The notes: generated from the sequence alone by a model not told the origin. A DNA stretch of 38,130 bases from Clostridia bacterium (GCA_017935265.1 JAGBHX010000142.1:1-38130), one strand, 5' to 3'. Positions 23,012 to 32,500 are shown, counted from the stretch's first letter. Program-made: numbers and translations.

Positions 23012-23287
23012 AGGGTGACGAATATAATCCGAACCGTGTTTTTTATCGGATGATTTCCGTCACTTCTTCGTTAAAATACTCGCAAATCCGTCAGGATTTG
23101 CTGTGTTTTGTGCCTTGAATTGCCAAAAATCCTCACGATAAAAAATCTTCGACCCGAAAGTTAAGAATTTTCAGATGATTTTTGGCTGTTGAGGGTGAAG
23201 ACAGGCTGGCGCCTTTCAAACCCGAAACGCCGAAAAGCGATGAAAAGGCTCACTTTCGGGCAGGTTCGGATTTATATTCGTCACCCT
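23012..23287. mobile_element. MITE-like element with 24/25-bp terminal inverted repeats
   Basis: The left end (23012-23035) and right end (23263-23287) are inverted copies that differ by one inserted base; both begin AGGGTGACGAATATA when read inward. The 276-bp element has no open frame of its own. Internal hairpins include GCAAATCC-GTCA-GGATTTGC (23082-23101) and a CCAAAAATC/GATTTTTGG pair. It fills the gap between the DUF896 start and the 4Fe-4S gene and supplies the last residues and stop of the latter. No target-site duplication could be defined. Confidence 0.65.
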
Positions 23288-23954
23288 TTCCCACAGGGCA
23301 AACGCTCATACAAACACCGCATACTGCGCCCCTGCCGATATGTTTAAATTCTTTTTTCATATATTCACTGCATTTTTTGGGGTCAAAAACATCTTTTCTT
23401 TCAAGCCCCGGCTGCCACAGCCTTCCGCTGATTGCACCCGACGGACACGCTGTTACACAGGCATTGCACTCAATGCAGGGTGAAACATAGTCGTTTTCTT
23501 TTATTTCAAAGGGACAGTCGGTAAGAATTGTGCCCAATCTCACATCTGCGCCGTATTTTTTATGAAGAAACAGTGAGTTTTTGCCTATTCCCCCAAGGCC
23601 TGCAAGGGAAGCCGCCTTTTTGTGAGAATAACGTCCGCAATAATTCCAGCCGTCTTTGTTAATGCTCTGAGAAGCACCTACGGGAATGTATCTGTAGCCG
23701 CCGTTCTGAATAAAATTGCCAACCCTGAGAGCAAGGCTGTCAATGAATGAATTCACCGTTCTGTAATGGTGAAAGTAAGTGTGTGTGGGTTCACCGTTTA
23801 TTTCTTCCACAACCGCTTCCGAAAGCCTGACAACAAAGCTCACGGCATAAGAATTTTCACCGAAAGGACCGTCAGGAAGCTTTGCAAATCCGACATCACA
23901 GGCACCCTCGTCAAGAAGAAATTTTTCAATTTTTTTCTGCAAATCCAAATTCAT
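23250..23954 (-). CDS. 4Fe-4S double-cluster protein, epoxyqueuosine-reductase (QueG)-like C-terminal domain
   Basis: 234 residues. The front half has GACDVGFAKLPDG and SLAGLGGIGKNSLFLHKKYG, like QueG-family proteins, and the back half has two ferredoxin-type motifs, CIECNACVTACP and CGVCMSVCPVGK. Proper QueG also needs a cobalamin-binding N-terminal part and is longer (about 300-380 residues), so this is probably a reduced relative rather than true QueG. Start is set at 23954 (GGTGG upstream); an earlier in-frame start at 24035 would overlap the divergent small gene. The final residues (about GDEYKSEPARK) and the stop are encoded by the inverted-repeat element. Confidence 0.8.
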   Translation of the reverse strand: MNLDLQKKIEKFLLDEGACDVGFAKLPDGPFGENSYAVSFVVRLSEAVVEEINGEPTHTYFHHYRTVNSFIDSLALRVGNFIQNGGYRYIPVGASQSINKDGWNYCGRYSHKKAASLAGLGGIGKNSLFLHKKYGADVRLGTILTDCPFEIKENDYVSPCIECNACVTACPSGAISGRLWQPGLERKDVFDPKKCSEYMKKEFKHIGRGAVCGVCMSVCPVGKGDEYKSEPARK

Positions 23955-24020
23955 ATCCACCGACCCGAAACTTCCTTTGATTTTTAACCTTTCACCGCAA
24001 AAAATATTATCGGTGATTAT

Positions 24021-24188
24021 ATGACAGAAATTCAATATTTAACTTCACGCATTAAAGACCTTGAAAAAGAACTTAAAAGCCCGCATTCAACTCCTGCCGC
24101 GCAAAAACGACAGGCGCTGGCTCTCGTTAACTACCGCCTTGATTTAAAAAGGGCGCTTGAAAACGAGGCTGCTAATCAAGCACATTAA
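24021..24188 (+). CDS. Small helical protein of unknown function, 55 aa
   Basis: MTEIQYLTSRIKDLEKELKS then a Pro-containing turn and QALALVNYRLDLKRALENEA: two amphipathic helices, probably a hairpin. GGTGA lies five bases upstream of the ATG. It is divergent from the 4Fe-4S gene (66 bp between starts) and its last 17 bases overlap the end of the convergent gene at 24172-24669. Family not recognised. Confidence 0.65.
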   Translation: MTEIQYLTSRIKDLEKELKSPHSTPAAQKRQALALVNYRLDLKRALENEAANQAH

Positions 24189-24669
24189 CCGTCAATTTGC
24201 CGTGACGCTCGCCTTTATATTCCCCATCAAGATATGCCCTTGCGTAATAAACACAATCGTATGTTCCCTTTTTAAGCTTTTTGGTGAGCTTATCCTCCGC
24301 CACGAACTGACCCGGAGCAAGCATTGGTGAGGTGTAGATAAGATTTTCGGTTTCTCCGTCACCGATGATTTCATACACCGCAAACTGAATAGAATACTGA
24401 CAGCTTTCGGGGTTTTGGAACATAAACGTTCCTTTTTTGCCGTCATCTTCAAAAACAACGTTGTCGTTAATCAGAAATCGGATTTCCCCCTCAGGCACGT
24501 CATCAACTTGTTCATAACCCGCAAGGATTCCGTATTCACCTTTTGCCGACGGAGTAAAAAGCCAAACAATTCCGGGAGTGAAGCACTCCACTGCCACGGC
24601 AATGGCCAAAATCAAAGCGACTACGGCAGCAGGTATTATTATTTTTTTACTTTTCAACAGAATCAACAC
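24172..24669 (-). CDS. Membrane-anchored extracellular protein F of the SipW-type operon, 165 aa
   Basis: One N-terminal membrane helix (about residues 8-30) and a single extracellular beta-rich domain. The domain pattern GEIRFLINDNVVFEDD, then MFQNPESCQYSIQFAVYEI, IYTSPMLAPGQ, and KGTYDCVYYARAYLDGEY matches the neighbour at 24647-25390 along its length, so the two are paralogues. It is the last gene of the secretion operon; its start overlaps the end of the previous gene by 23 bases. Family not recognised by name; a small surface or chaperone role is a guess. Confidence 0.78.
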   Translation of the reverse strand: MLILLKSKKIIIPAAVVALILAIAVAVECFTPGIVWLFTPSAKGEYGILAGYEQVDDVPEGEIRFLINDNVVFEDDGKKGTFMFQNPESCQYSIQFAVYEIIGDGETENLIYTSPMLAPGQFVAEDKLTKKLKKGTYDCVYYARAYLDGEYKGERHGKLTVNVLD

Positions 24670-25390
24670 CTATTTTAAGCTTGATTTTAACCGTCTGCGT
24701 GCCGATTTTTTCATAAGTGTCGGCATCATATCCGTTAACAGCGAGAGTTGCCGTCTGTGTGCCGTAAGAAACCGCGTCAAACAGCTCCACAGAGCGAATT
24801 TCCTCACCCGGCTCAACACCGAGGGAGCGGTATATAACTTCACCGTTTTCATCCAGCAAAAAAGCAACAAGAATACAGTCATTGGAGCTGTTATTGCCAA
24901 ACTCCAGCAATGCAGGGTCGCTGTGCTCCTGAAGAGAAATCTCATCATTTACATAAAAATCAAACGCTCCCGTGTTGCCCTTTGCCTTCACAGACTTCGC
25001 CAGCTTCTCTTGCTGAGCCTCAGAAAGAGAGCTCTCGGTTGCCACGCTGTCAGGCTCAAGTCTGCCCTTAAACTCGGCATTCTTAACACTGCCCGGCAAT
25101 GACGAATTGCCGAAAACAAGGGTTGCAATCAGTACAACAGCCGCCGTAATTCCAACCGAAGCCGCGGCGATCACAACAGCCTTAATATTAAGCTGTTTTG
25201 CTTTTTCGCTCTTGGCTTTTTCCTTTTCAGGCTTTTTCTCCCTGACGGGCTTTGAGGGCTTAGCCGCCTTTTCAGGATAGACAGGCTGTTTTTTCGGCTT
25301 TTGCTGTTTTGGTTTTTCTCTTTTATTATTACTGCCTGCGGCAGGCGAACCTACCGCAGGCTTAGCTTTTGGTTTATTCTTTTTACTCAT
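24647..25390 (-). CDS. Membrane-anchored extracellular protein E of the SipW-type operon, 247 aa
   Basis: A Lys/Pro-rich cytoplasmic N-terminus (about 1-68, with KPKQQKPKKQPVYPEKAAKP-type sequence) precedes one membrane helix (about 70-93) and an extracellular beta-rich domain (about 140-245). The domain matches protein F: AFDFYVNDEISL, LLEFGNNSSNDCILVAFLLD, VIYRSLGVEPGEE and a final TVKIKLKIG strand. The lysine-rich tail inside the cell is unusual and absent from protein F. It lies 28 bp after cargo D on the same strand. Function unknown. Confidence 0.8.
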   Translation of the reverse strand: MSKKNKPKAKPAVGSPAAGSNNKREKPKQQKPKKQPVYPEKAAKPSKPVREKKPEKEKAKSEKAKQLNIKAVVIAAASVGITAAVVLIATLVFGNSSLPGSVKNAEFKGRLEPDSVATESSLSEAQQEKLAKSVKAKGNTGAFDFYVNDEISLQEHSDPALLEFGNNSSNDCILVAFLLDENGEVIYRSLGVEPGEEIRSVELFDAVSYGTQTATLAVNGYDADTYEKIGTQTVKIKLKIGVDSVEK

Positions 25391-25418
25391 TGTAACACCT
25401 TAGCATTTGTGTTTTATA

Positions 25419-26021
25419 TTATTTCCAAGGCAAGGCTTCAATGCCCCAAATCTGCTGATAACGGTTGACCTGAACAGCTTCAACCACTACAGCAACCTTT
25501 GCAACAGCATTTCTTGTCATAGTCTTTTCGTTGAACTCGTCAACGTCAAAGCCTGTTATAATTGACTTGTCATAGCTTTCAAAAAGACCTGTATCCTCTG
25601 TGTAGTAAACACAATAATCGTTTTCGCGATTATCGTACCACTTTTCGGCAAACTCAAAGGGCATAACCACATTCTGAGTTACGGTGCCATCGGGCATAGT
25701 CCACTGGATACTCATTTTAACTCTTACATAAGAATTTGCATAGCCTCTGTGAATAACCTTGATTTTAAGATTGCCGATAAAATTATCGTCCTCGGGATTT
25801 GAAGACATAGTGTAAAGGCCCTTTTCATCACCGCTGAGTGAAACCTCTTTGCCTTCGTCGTTAATGCGGTAAACATAGGCCTTTGTGGTAAATCCTGCCA
25901 ATGAAGCATACTGAGTTACAGAGTTGGTGCTGGAATACCATGCCAACGAGCCCGAAACTATGGCAACAACCGCAACAAGGCAAATAATCAAAGCGGCTAT
26001 TTTTCTTCTGCTGTTTTTCAT
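25419..26021 (-). CDS. SipW-type signal-peptide protein D (TasA/camelysin-like cargo), 200 aa
   Basis: MKNSRRKIAALIICLVAVVA is a short basic and hydrophobic signal ending IVSGSLAWYSS; the AWY motif right after the hydrophobic core marks SipW-type signal peptides (as in Bacillus TasA). The mature part is beta-rich with FIGNLKIKVIHRGYANSYVR and an RNAVAKVAVVVEAVQVN segment near the end. That end is the pattern of TasA/CalY fibre-forming proteins. No LPXTG or other wall-sorting signal. Last of the four cargos; 25 bp after cargo C. Confidence 0.85.
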   Translation of the reverse strand: MKNSRRKIAALIICLVAVVAIVSGSLAWYSSTNSVTQYASLAGFTTKAYVYRINDEGKEVSLSGDEKGLYTMSSNPEDDNFIGNLKIKVIHRGYANSYVRVKMSIQWTMPDGTVTQNVVMPFEFAEKWYDNRENDYCVYYTEDTGLFESYDKSIITGFDVDEFNEKTMTRNAVAKVAVVVEAVQVNRYQQIWGIEALPWK

Positions 26022-26046
26022 GATGTCAGCCCTACCCTTTCATAGT

Positions 26047-26694
26047 TTATCTTACCAATGCACCGTCCATATCCTGAGTTGCGGTCATTGTGATGTTGAT
26101 TTTATAATCGATTGTTGCCCAAGCTGATTCAGAAAATGCAAAGTCAATTCCGCACTCGTCATACTCAACCCAGAAAGCAATCTTAACTTTCTTGGTTTCG
26201 CCGGGATTAAGGCTTACATAGTAGCCTGAATTTCCGTCTTCACCAACGTTATGCCTGTTGAGAGCCTGATCGTTCAATTCACCGTTCAAAGCCTTTTTCA
26301 TTGTGGCTCTTACACTGCCGTCAACCAGCATATCATCTGTGAAATAAAAATAACGAAGCCCCTTTGTTTCATATCGGTTTGCCACGGTTGCATAAACTCT
26401 GGCAGGCATACCGCCGTCGTTTGTAACCTCTACCTCTGTAATTTCAACAACTGAGTCAAACATTGTTTCGTTTTCATCCTCAAAAGCGGTTGCGCCCTTG
26501 AAGCGGATTGCATCTGAAACGGAATACTCACCGTCAACGTCAAAATCGGCAAACACGAAGGTGTTGCCCGTTCCGCTGATGTTCTGGCTCTGATATGACC
26601 AGGCTGTTGTCGGTGACATCAATGAGAAATAACAGCCGCACATAACAAGCATCAAGGCCATTACTGCCGCAGTAAGCTTTTTCAATTTACTCAT
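26047..26694 (-). CDS. SipW-type signal-peptide protein C, 215 aa
   Basis: Signal MSKLKKLTAAVMALMLVMCG with PTTAWSY after it (AW at residues 31-32). The mature region has NTFVFADFDVDGEYS, a strand-rich core (VVEITEVEVTNDGGMPARVY) and KVKIAFWVEYDECG near the end. The TITMTAT-type last strands fit the TasA-like beta-sandwich group. The start at 26694 (RBS AGAGGTGG) overlaps the end of signal peptidase 3 by 8 bases, linking the peptidase and its likely substrate in translation. Confidence 0.83.
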   Translation of the reverse strand: MSKLKKLTAAVMALMLVMCGCYFSLMSPTTAWSYQSQNISGTGNTFVFADFDVDGEYSVSDAIRFKGATAFEDENETMFDSVVEITEVEVTNDGGMPARVYATVANRYETKGLRYFYFTDDMLVDGSVRATMKKALNGELNDQALNRHNVGEDGNSGYYVSLNPGETKKVKIAFWVEYDECGIDFAFSESAWATIDYKINITMTATQDMDGALVR

Positions 26695-27196
26695 TTTTGC
26701 CACCTCTTTTCTTTGGAAGTTTTGAAACAAGCACCGAAGCACCTGTGATTATGATTAAAACAACAGCTAATACAACGCTGATTGTTTTAATGTTCATTTC
26801 ATTGAAGGCTATTGCAAAATAACCGAGATACGGCACAGAATACCACATTCTGCCCATAATCTGCTCGCGCATAGATGCCTGCGGGTCTTCGCTTTCATTA
26901 GCATCACCCTTGGTGCGGATTGCACCTGCAAAATAATCTATTGAAACAATTTTGTGAGTAAAAAAACCCGAGCCGTCTGCAAAACGGACTGTTACGATAT
27001 CACCCTCGTTAAGGCTTTCAAAATCCGTCGGCTTAACAAAAACCACATCTCCGCGGTTGAGGGTCGGCGCCATACTGTCGGTTACAACAGCATATCCCTT
27101 TGCCCTCGAAAAAATGTTGAAGCCCACGAACAATACCGCAACAACGGTGATAATCGCCAGCATATTAAAAAGGATGTTACCCGGTTTCAGCTTCAT
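26687..27196 (-). CDS. Signal peptidase I, SipW/ER type, copy 3
   Basis: 169 residues with one N-terminal helix (about 9-29) and a C-terminal helix (about 140-160). The catalytic Ser41 lies in VVTDSMAPTL. The general-base position reads FFTHKIVSID with His81, where ordinary bacterial enzymes have Lys; a Ser-His pair is the mark of SipW and of the eukaryotic/archaeal ER-type enzymes. RTKGDANESED is the box D/E region. It cleaves secreted preproteins on the outside of the membrane. Start at 27196 is 1 base after cargo B's stop (27208 also possible). Confidence 0.9.
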   Translation of the reverse strand: MKLKPGNILFNMLAIITVVAVLFVGFNIFSRAKGYAVVTDSMAPTLNRGDVVFVKPTDFESLNEGDIVTVRFADGSGFFTHKIVSIDYFAGAIRTKGDANESEDPQASMREQIMGRMWYSVPYLGYFAIAFNEMNIKTISVVLAVVLIIITGASVLVSKLPKKRGGKNE

Positions 27197-27197
27197 A

Positions 27198-27866
27198 TTA
27201 TTCAACATCCGTAGCAACCTGATATTCACCAAGGCTGCTCCAGCCAACGTAATCTGCCTGCTTTGCTTCAAAAATTACGTTAACCGTAACCTCGTTGCCG
27301 GAATAAAGGTTGGCATCAATAGTCTCTTTATATCGGATGCTTTTGATGATTTCAACATCTGAAATATCGGGAGTAATCGTGTAAACATCGTCAACATCGG
27401 TAAGCTTTGAGCTACCGTAGTCGGGGCCGACATAGTAATAACATGTTCCGTCCATACCGTTGTCATAAGGGAGCCACTGGTCGGGGTTGGAGAAAACAAC
27501 CTCCAAATCCTCTTTTTCATCGCCTGAATAAACAACGTTCTTTGCGCTTCCGCTTGCAAAGGAGGTGTATTCAACCCTGACTCTGATTTGAGAATCTACA
27601 GTAGAACTGTTATACATTGAAAGTGAGGCATCGTCGCCCTCAAGCATAACAAGGTTCTGACCGGGATATATACAGGCATTGCCGTAAAAATCCTCTTCAA
27701 GAGTGTCAAGAGAAACTGCCATTGAGCTGTCATAGCTTACAACACCGATGGTAATGCGCTGAGCTCTTTTAACAGCCGTAACAAACCACGCATAAGAGCT
27801 GTGGCTGGTCATAAGTCCGAGAACCACCGCAAGTGAGGCAACGAGTGCAATTATTCTTTTTGTCAT
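27198..27866 (-). CDS. SipW-type signal-peptide protein B, 222 aa
   Basis: Signal MTKRIIALVASLAVVLGLMT with SHSSYAWFVTA after it (AWF at 26-28). The mature part has repeated strands and turns rich in Asp, Gly and Tyr (GDDASLSMYNSSTVDSQIRV, split: YNSSTVDSQIRVRVEYTS, then TCYYYVGPDYGSS, and NEVTVNVIFEAKQAD). Similar in form to TasA-like cargos but with an individual sequence. It sits between signal peptidases 2 and 3, with 2 bp and 1 bp gaps. Confidence 0.84.
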   Translation of the reverse strand: MTKRIIALVASLAVVLGLMTSHSSYAWFVTAVKRAQRITIGVVSYDSSMAVSLDTLEEDFYGNACIYPGQNLVMLEGDDASLSMYNSSTVDSQIRVRVEYTSFASGSAKNVVYSGDEKEDLEVVFSNPDQWLPYDNGMDGTCYYYVGPDYGSSKLTDVDDVYTITPDISDVEIIKSIRYKETIDANLYSGNEVTVNVIFEAKQADYVGWSSLGEYQVATDVE

Positions 27867-27868
27867 AA

Positions 27869-28387
27869 TCAGTCCTCCTCCTGCGAAGATTTTCTTTTCA
27901 TAATAAACATTTCAATTTCAACGGCTATCCATGCAAGATAAACCGCGCCTATAACAACCTTGCCCACAACGGAATTGAGGAATTTTGCAATGTAGCCCAC
28001 CAGAGGAATTGAAAAATCAACTCTGCCCTTTGCAAAATAATAGCTTGTAGGAGCCGGGTCCTCCTCTTGGTTTGCATCACCTTTTGTTGTAAACATCTGA
28101 TTGTTTTTGTCAATTTCTATAACTCTGTGAGTAAAAAATTCAGTTTCATCGTCGTTGCAAAAGGTAATTATGTCACCGGGTTTAACGTTGGCAAATTCAA
28201 TTTCCTTCACAAAAACGAGACTGCCCTCGGGAATGACGGGGCTCATACTTCCCGTCTGAATATAATAGGTTTCATACCCTGCAAACTTGGGAATGAACAC
28301 AACCATCAGCAAAAATGCAAGCAGACAGCAGGCAACCGAACTAATCAGAATTTTTACCTTTTGTTTTGCGCTTACGTTGGGGTTCAT
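27869..28387 (-). CDS. Signal peptidase I, SipW/ER type, copy 2
   Basis: 172 residues: N-terminal helix (about 11-32), catalytic Ser47 in IQTGSMSPVIPEGS, His87 in FFTHRVIEID (Ser-His type), box TTKGDANQEEDPAP and a C-terminal helix (about 143-165). Start at 28387 (MNPNVSAKQ) has GGAGG upstream, inside the end of copy 1, so the two peptidase genes overlap by 47 bases in different frames. Earlier in-frame starts exist (28426, 28414) but lack an RBS. Confidence 0.9.
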   Translation of the reverse strand: MNPNVSAKQKVKILISSVACCLLAFLLMVVFIPKFAGYETYYIQTGSMSPVIPEGSLVFVKEIEFANVKPGDIITFCNDDETEFFTHRVIEIDKNNQMFTTKGDANQEEDPAPTSYYFAKGRVDFSIPLVGYIAKFLNSVVGKVVIGAVYLAWIAVEIEMFIMKRKSSQEED

Positions 28388-28958
28388 CTGTCTGTTCGTC
28401 CTCCGAATCGTCATTTCTGTTGACAATCATATTAACTAAATTCAATGCCTCTAAAAACGTTATGATAACAAGAGGTATTACGATAAAAAACAAAATTATG
28501 TTCGGGTTTTGCAAAAATCCGATAACCGAGCCGGAAAATACACCGAGATTAAAAACAACCTTGCCGATTATCCTTCTTTCATAAACGGGGTATTCGTCCA
28601 CGGTGTCGTTAGCGTCACCCTTGGTAACAAACTGCCTCTCCCCGCCTTTCAGATAAAGGATATCATCAATTCGGTGAGTATTTACTTCGTTTGCGATCTG
28701 ACCGCCCGTTGAATAAAAGCTGATTACATCGCCTTTCTGAAGCTTGTCGGCTGAAACCTCGCGTGTGATAATCACGCTGCCCGTTCGGTATTCCGGTTCC
28801 ATTGAGCCTGTCTGAATTTTCAGCACGCTGAAGCCCAGAACCGACGGAACTTTATTTGCATCTGCCTTGAGCACTGACACAAAAATGACAAGGCCAAGCA
28901 GAAAAACCAGTGCTGTGAAAACAGCCACTACGGCGGAAATTACTTTTTTAATCTTCAT
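28341..28958 (-). CDS. Signal peptidase I, SipW/ER type, copy 1
   Basis: 205 residues, the longest of the three. N-terminal helix (about 7-30), catalytic Ser52 in LKIQTGSMEPEYRTGS, His95 in VNTHRIDDIL (Ser-His type), box FVTKGDANDTVDEYP, C-terminal helix (about 150-175) and a long charged cytoplasmic tail (DSEDEQTDEPQRKRKTKGKN). It begins 1 bp after cargo A's stop. The tail is not shared by copies 2 and 3. Confidence 0.91.
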   Translation of the reverse strand: MKIKKVISAVVAVFTALVFLLGLVIFVSVLKADANKVPSVLGFSVLKIQTGSMEPEYRTGSVIITREVSADKLQKGDVISFYSTGGQIANEVNTHRIDDILYLKGGERQFVTKGDANDTVDEYPVYERRIIGKVVFNLGVFSGSVIGFLQNPNIILFFIVIPLVIITFLEALNLVNMIVNRNDDSEDEQTDEPQRKRKTKGKNSD

Positions 28959-28959
28959 A

Positions 28960-29541
28960 TCAGCCTACTTGTTGTCCCTGAATTTTAACATCGCCAAGCT
29001 CTGCCGAGCCTGAAACAGATTCATCGCCTGTTACCACATAAACATCATAATAAATGCTGTAATCGTTGTTGCCTTCCTTCTGATTTAAAGAAACATCCTG
29101 AGCAAAAACGTTTGAAACAGTATATTCTGACATTTTAAGACCTGTTCTGCTGTCAAGCTCCACGCCTGTAGTGTTGCAGACAATTTTATAATCAAAATAA
29201 ACATAAGGTAACAAATCGTTGGTTGAAACGAGATTTTCAAAAGACATAACCAATTTAACGGGAACGTCAGGGAAGGTCTTAACGTCAATTCTGTACATCT
29301 TTTTCTGACCTTCAACCATATTGTTCATTTCAAGGTCTCCGTCGAGCACCTTGTAGGTTGCACCGCTGTCGGCAGATTCATAATATGTAACCGACAGAGT
29401 AGAGCCGTCAACCTTACCCGTAAATACTGACAACGAGCCCTGATTTGAAACAGCATACCAAGCAAAAGTAACTGCCACCAGGGTAAGGGCGGAAGCGATG
29501 AGTAATATTAAGTTTTTGACTGTGCTGAAATTATTTTTCAT
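28960..29541 (-). CDS. SipW-type signal-peptide protein A, 193 aa
   Basis: Signal MKNNFSTVKNLILLIASALT then LVAVTFAWYAVSN (AWY at 27-29). Beta-rich mature part with SLSVFTGKVDGSTLSVTYYE, KLVMSFENLVSTND and DYSIYYDVYVVTGDESVS. It opens the cargo/peptidase part of the operon, 28 bp after the giant protein. Start at 29541 (GAGGG upstream); a TTG start three codons earlier is also in frame. Confidence 0.85.
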   Translation of the reverse strand: MKNNFSTVKNLILLIASALTLVAVTFAWYAVSNQGSLSVFTGKVDGSTLSVTYYESADSGATYKVLDGDLEMNNMVEGQKKMYRIDVKTFPDVPVKLVMSFENLVSTNDLLPYVYFDYKIVCNTTGVELDSRTGLKMSEYTVSNVFAQDVSLNQKEGNNDYSIYYDVYVVTGDESVSGSAELGDVKIQGQQVG

Positions 29542-29569
29542 TACTTTCAACCCTCAAGTTTTACGGATT

Positions 29570-32500
29570 TTATCTTACAAGGCTCTCCCACAGGGTGGTG
29601 AGACCCCATGTGATGTCTTTTTTAACTACTGTGATTTCAATAACAACGGACTGTGCGTTTTCACTTTCAACGAATACTCCCTGTGCACCTGCATCGGTAA
29701 CGGTTATTTCGTTGCCGGCGCCATCCTTAGCTGTTACGGCAATTTCATAGCCTGACGGAAGAATCGCATCCACAAAGAAGCCGCCTGTTGTTACAAGAAG
29801 CTTATTCATTCTTTCGGCAGGTGTGTCGCAGGAAGTGAACACATCTGATGTTACAACGCTGTTGTCCTCAAGTCTTGACTTGATAAGAAGACCGATAACA
29901 GCACTGTCGATATATTCGTCACCTGACTCGTTAACAAGCTTGTATTCAACATCGGTGTTGCCGAGCATTGCTTCTGCCGAGCCGTCATTTGCATAAAGTC
30001 TGTCATAAGACTTTGACGCACCGCCTGTTATGAGTGTGAGTGACATATAGTCACCGTAAGCCTTCGTTCTGTTGAGCTGAGCTGACTGACCGTCAAGAAT
30101 TGCGCTGTCGGTTGCCAGCCATTCAAGTGAGAATGTTTCTTTGTCCAAGGTGATTTCAGCGGGCAATGTAACTGCCTTTGAAGCGCCTGAGCCGTTAAGG
30201 GCTGAAAGGTCGTCCTCGGCAATTGCTGTCACAACCACGCTGAGTGCCGTTGCAACCTTACCGTCGGCAGTGTCAAGCATTGATTTGAGGTAAGGATATG
30301 TATCTTCACCCTTAACAAACGCCGATGAAAGCTCTGCGCCTGCAACCAACTCATCTGTTGTAAGTCTGCCGTTAGTCTTATTGATAATATTTGAAACAGC
30401 GGTGAGATTTTCATCGTTGTTCATATATTTGTCGAAATAGAGGTTTTCGTAAGTGTCGCCCAAAGCGTAACCGACTACGCCGCCTGCGAAGCAATCACTG
30501 CCGTAAAGCTTAGTGCCTGCTTTGGTTACACTCACACCGCCTGAAGCGTATGCATCGCTCACATCACCGTAAGCCACACCGACCAAACCGCCTGCTGCTC
30601 TGAGAGCCTCGCCCTCTGCACCACCGATAACATCAACTGAAACGGCAGAAGCTGAATAAACGCTTTCAATCTTGCCGTAAGCCACACCGACCAGACCGCC
30701 GATGCCTGCCACGGATTTGCCGCCGACAGCTTTAGCATCAGTAACCTTAACAGTACCTGCGCTGAAGCTCTGCTCAATTTCACCGCGGGCTATACCAACA
30801 AGTCCGCCGACGCCGTAAACTGCATCTTCATTTTCGGAAGCTACCATACCCGAAACGGTAACATCTGTAAGTGATGAGCTTGTGCGGATTGCACCTGCGT
30901 TCATAATACCTACAAGACCGCCTGCGCTGTAATCACCGTCAACCGAAACGTCTGCATAAGCATCGGTCACAGTGCCGCCGGCCATTGAGCCGACGATTGC
31001 ACCTGCAACTGCGCCTGAAACATAACCCGCTGAACCGCTGTTCTTGATGCTTACATTTCTGATTTCGGTGAATTCACCTGCAGCACCTGCAAGGGCACCT
31101 GCTTCACCGCGGCCGGTGATATAAACATTGTCAAATGTGATGTCTGTAAACTGTGCAACATTTTCGGCATCTCCGCCAACAGTTGCAAACAAGCCGGCTT
31201 CACCCTTAACGGCATCAATTCTCAGATTGCTGATTGTGTATGAGTTACCGTTGAATGAGCCTGTGAAGCTTTCAATGGGTGATACTGTATTTTCTTCGCT
31301 GAGAGCGTCTGCACCGAAATCAATATCTGCGGTGAGGATAATCTCAGCCTGAGTGTTGTTGAGGTATTTGCTCAAAGCCTCATATTTGCCCACGGGATTT
31401 GCAAGAGCGATCAACTGCTTTGCGTGTGAAATGTAGAGGGTATTTTCGTCATTGCGCTGAGGAAGAACGGCAACTCTGCTCATTTCACCTGAGCGAATAA
31501 CTGCATAAGGTGTTTTGCCTGTAAAGGAATCGTTATAAACCTTATCACCGTCGATGTAAAGGTCAGATTCTCCGCTGAGAGCAGATGATTCAACCGTTAC
31601 ACCCTCAGCACCGATTGTTACGGGATATGCAAAGCCGTTAACAACGTCTGCACCTTCCTTAACGTCTGCAACAACAGGAACGGAGGCAAGACGTGTAAGC
31701 TCGGTTGCATAAGCATCTGCCATTCTGGGTGCAGGATAGCAGCCCTCTGTCATAACCCAGGAGTCAAGTCCTTCGGGAACAGATGCCATAAGATTGCCTG
31801 CCGAAACAGAAGCAACATTCTTGTCGCTTGTTCCGAGAGCAGTTACGTCACTGTAAACAAAGCTTGTGCCATCAGCAGAAACAGCGTTTTCGCTTGCGCC
31901 TGCATTTGTTCCGCCGATAATTGCTTTTTCTATTGTAAGCTCACCGTTGTCGGAGCCCACAGCAATGCTGTCGCCGCCCTTTGATGAACCTGTTGAAAGA
32001 ATATCTGTAATTGCAAGGTTACCATCGTTAATGCCGACGATTGTTCCGCCAACTGCATCAACCGTTACAGCAGAAACAGAATTTCTGATAACGCTGTTGC
32101 CCTTGGCAACACCAACAAGACCGCCTGCTGACTGAGAAGCCTTAACAACGCTTGTTGCCACACAACCGTCAAGCTTGGATGAAGCAAGCTCACCAACAAT
32201 TGCGCCAACAGCTCTTTCACCTGAAATCACGCCGCCCTCAACTGAGCAGTTGAAAATTCCGTCAACGGCTTCACAGTAACCTGCAATACCGCCTACAAAG
32301 GCTGAGCCTGTAATTCCGCTGAATCCGAAGCCCTGAGCCTCTTCAAGAATTTCAAGGTGAACATTCTTCACCTTACCGCTTGACTTGATGTTTGCAAACA
32401 GACCGACATAATCAGCATCGCTTTCTATGTAAAGTCCGCTGATAACATAGCCGTTACCGTCGAATGAGCCTGCAAAATCCTTAACGGGAGAATATCCGCC

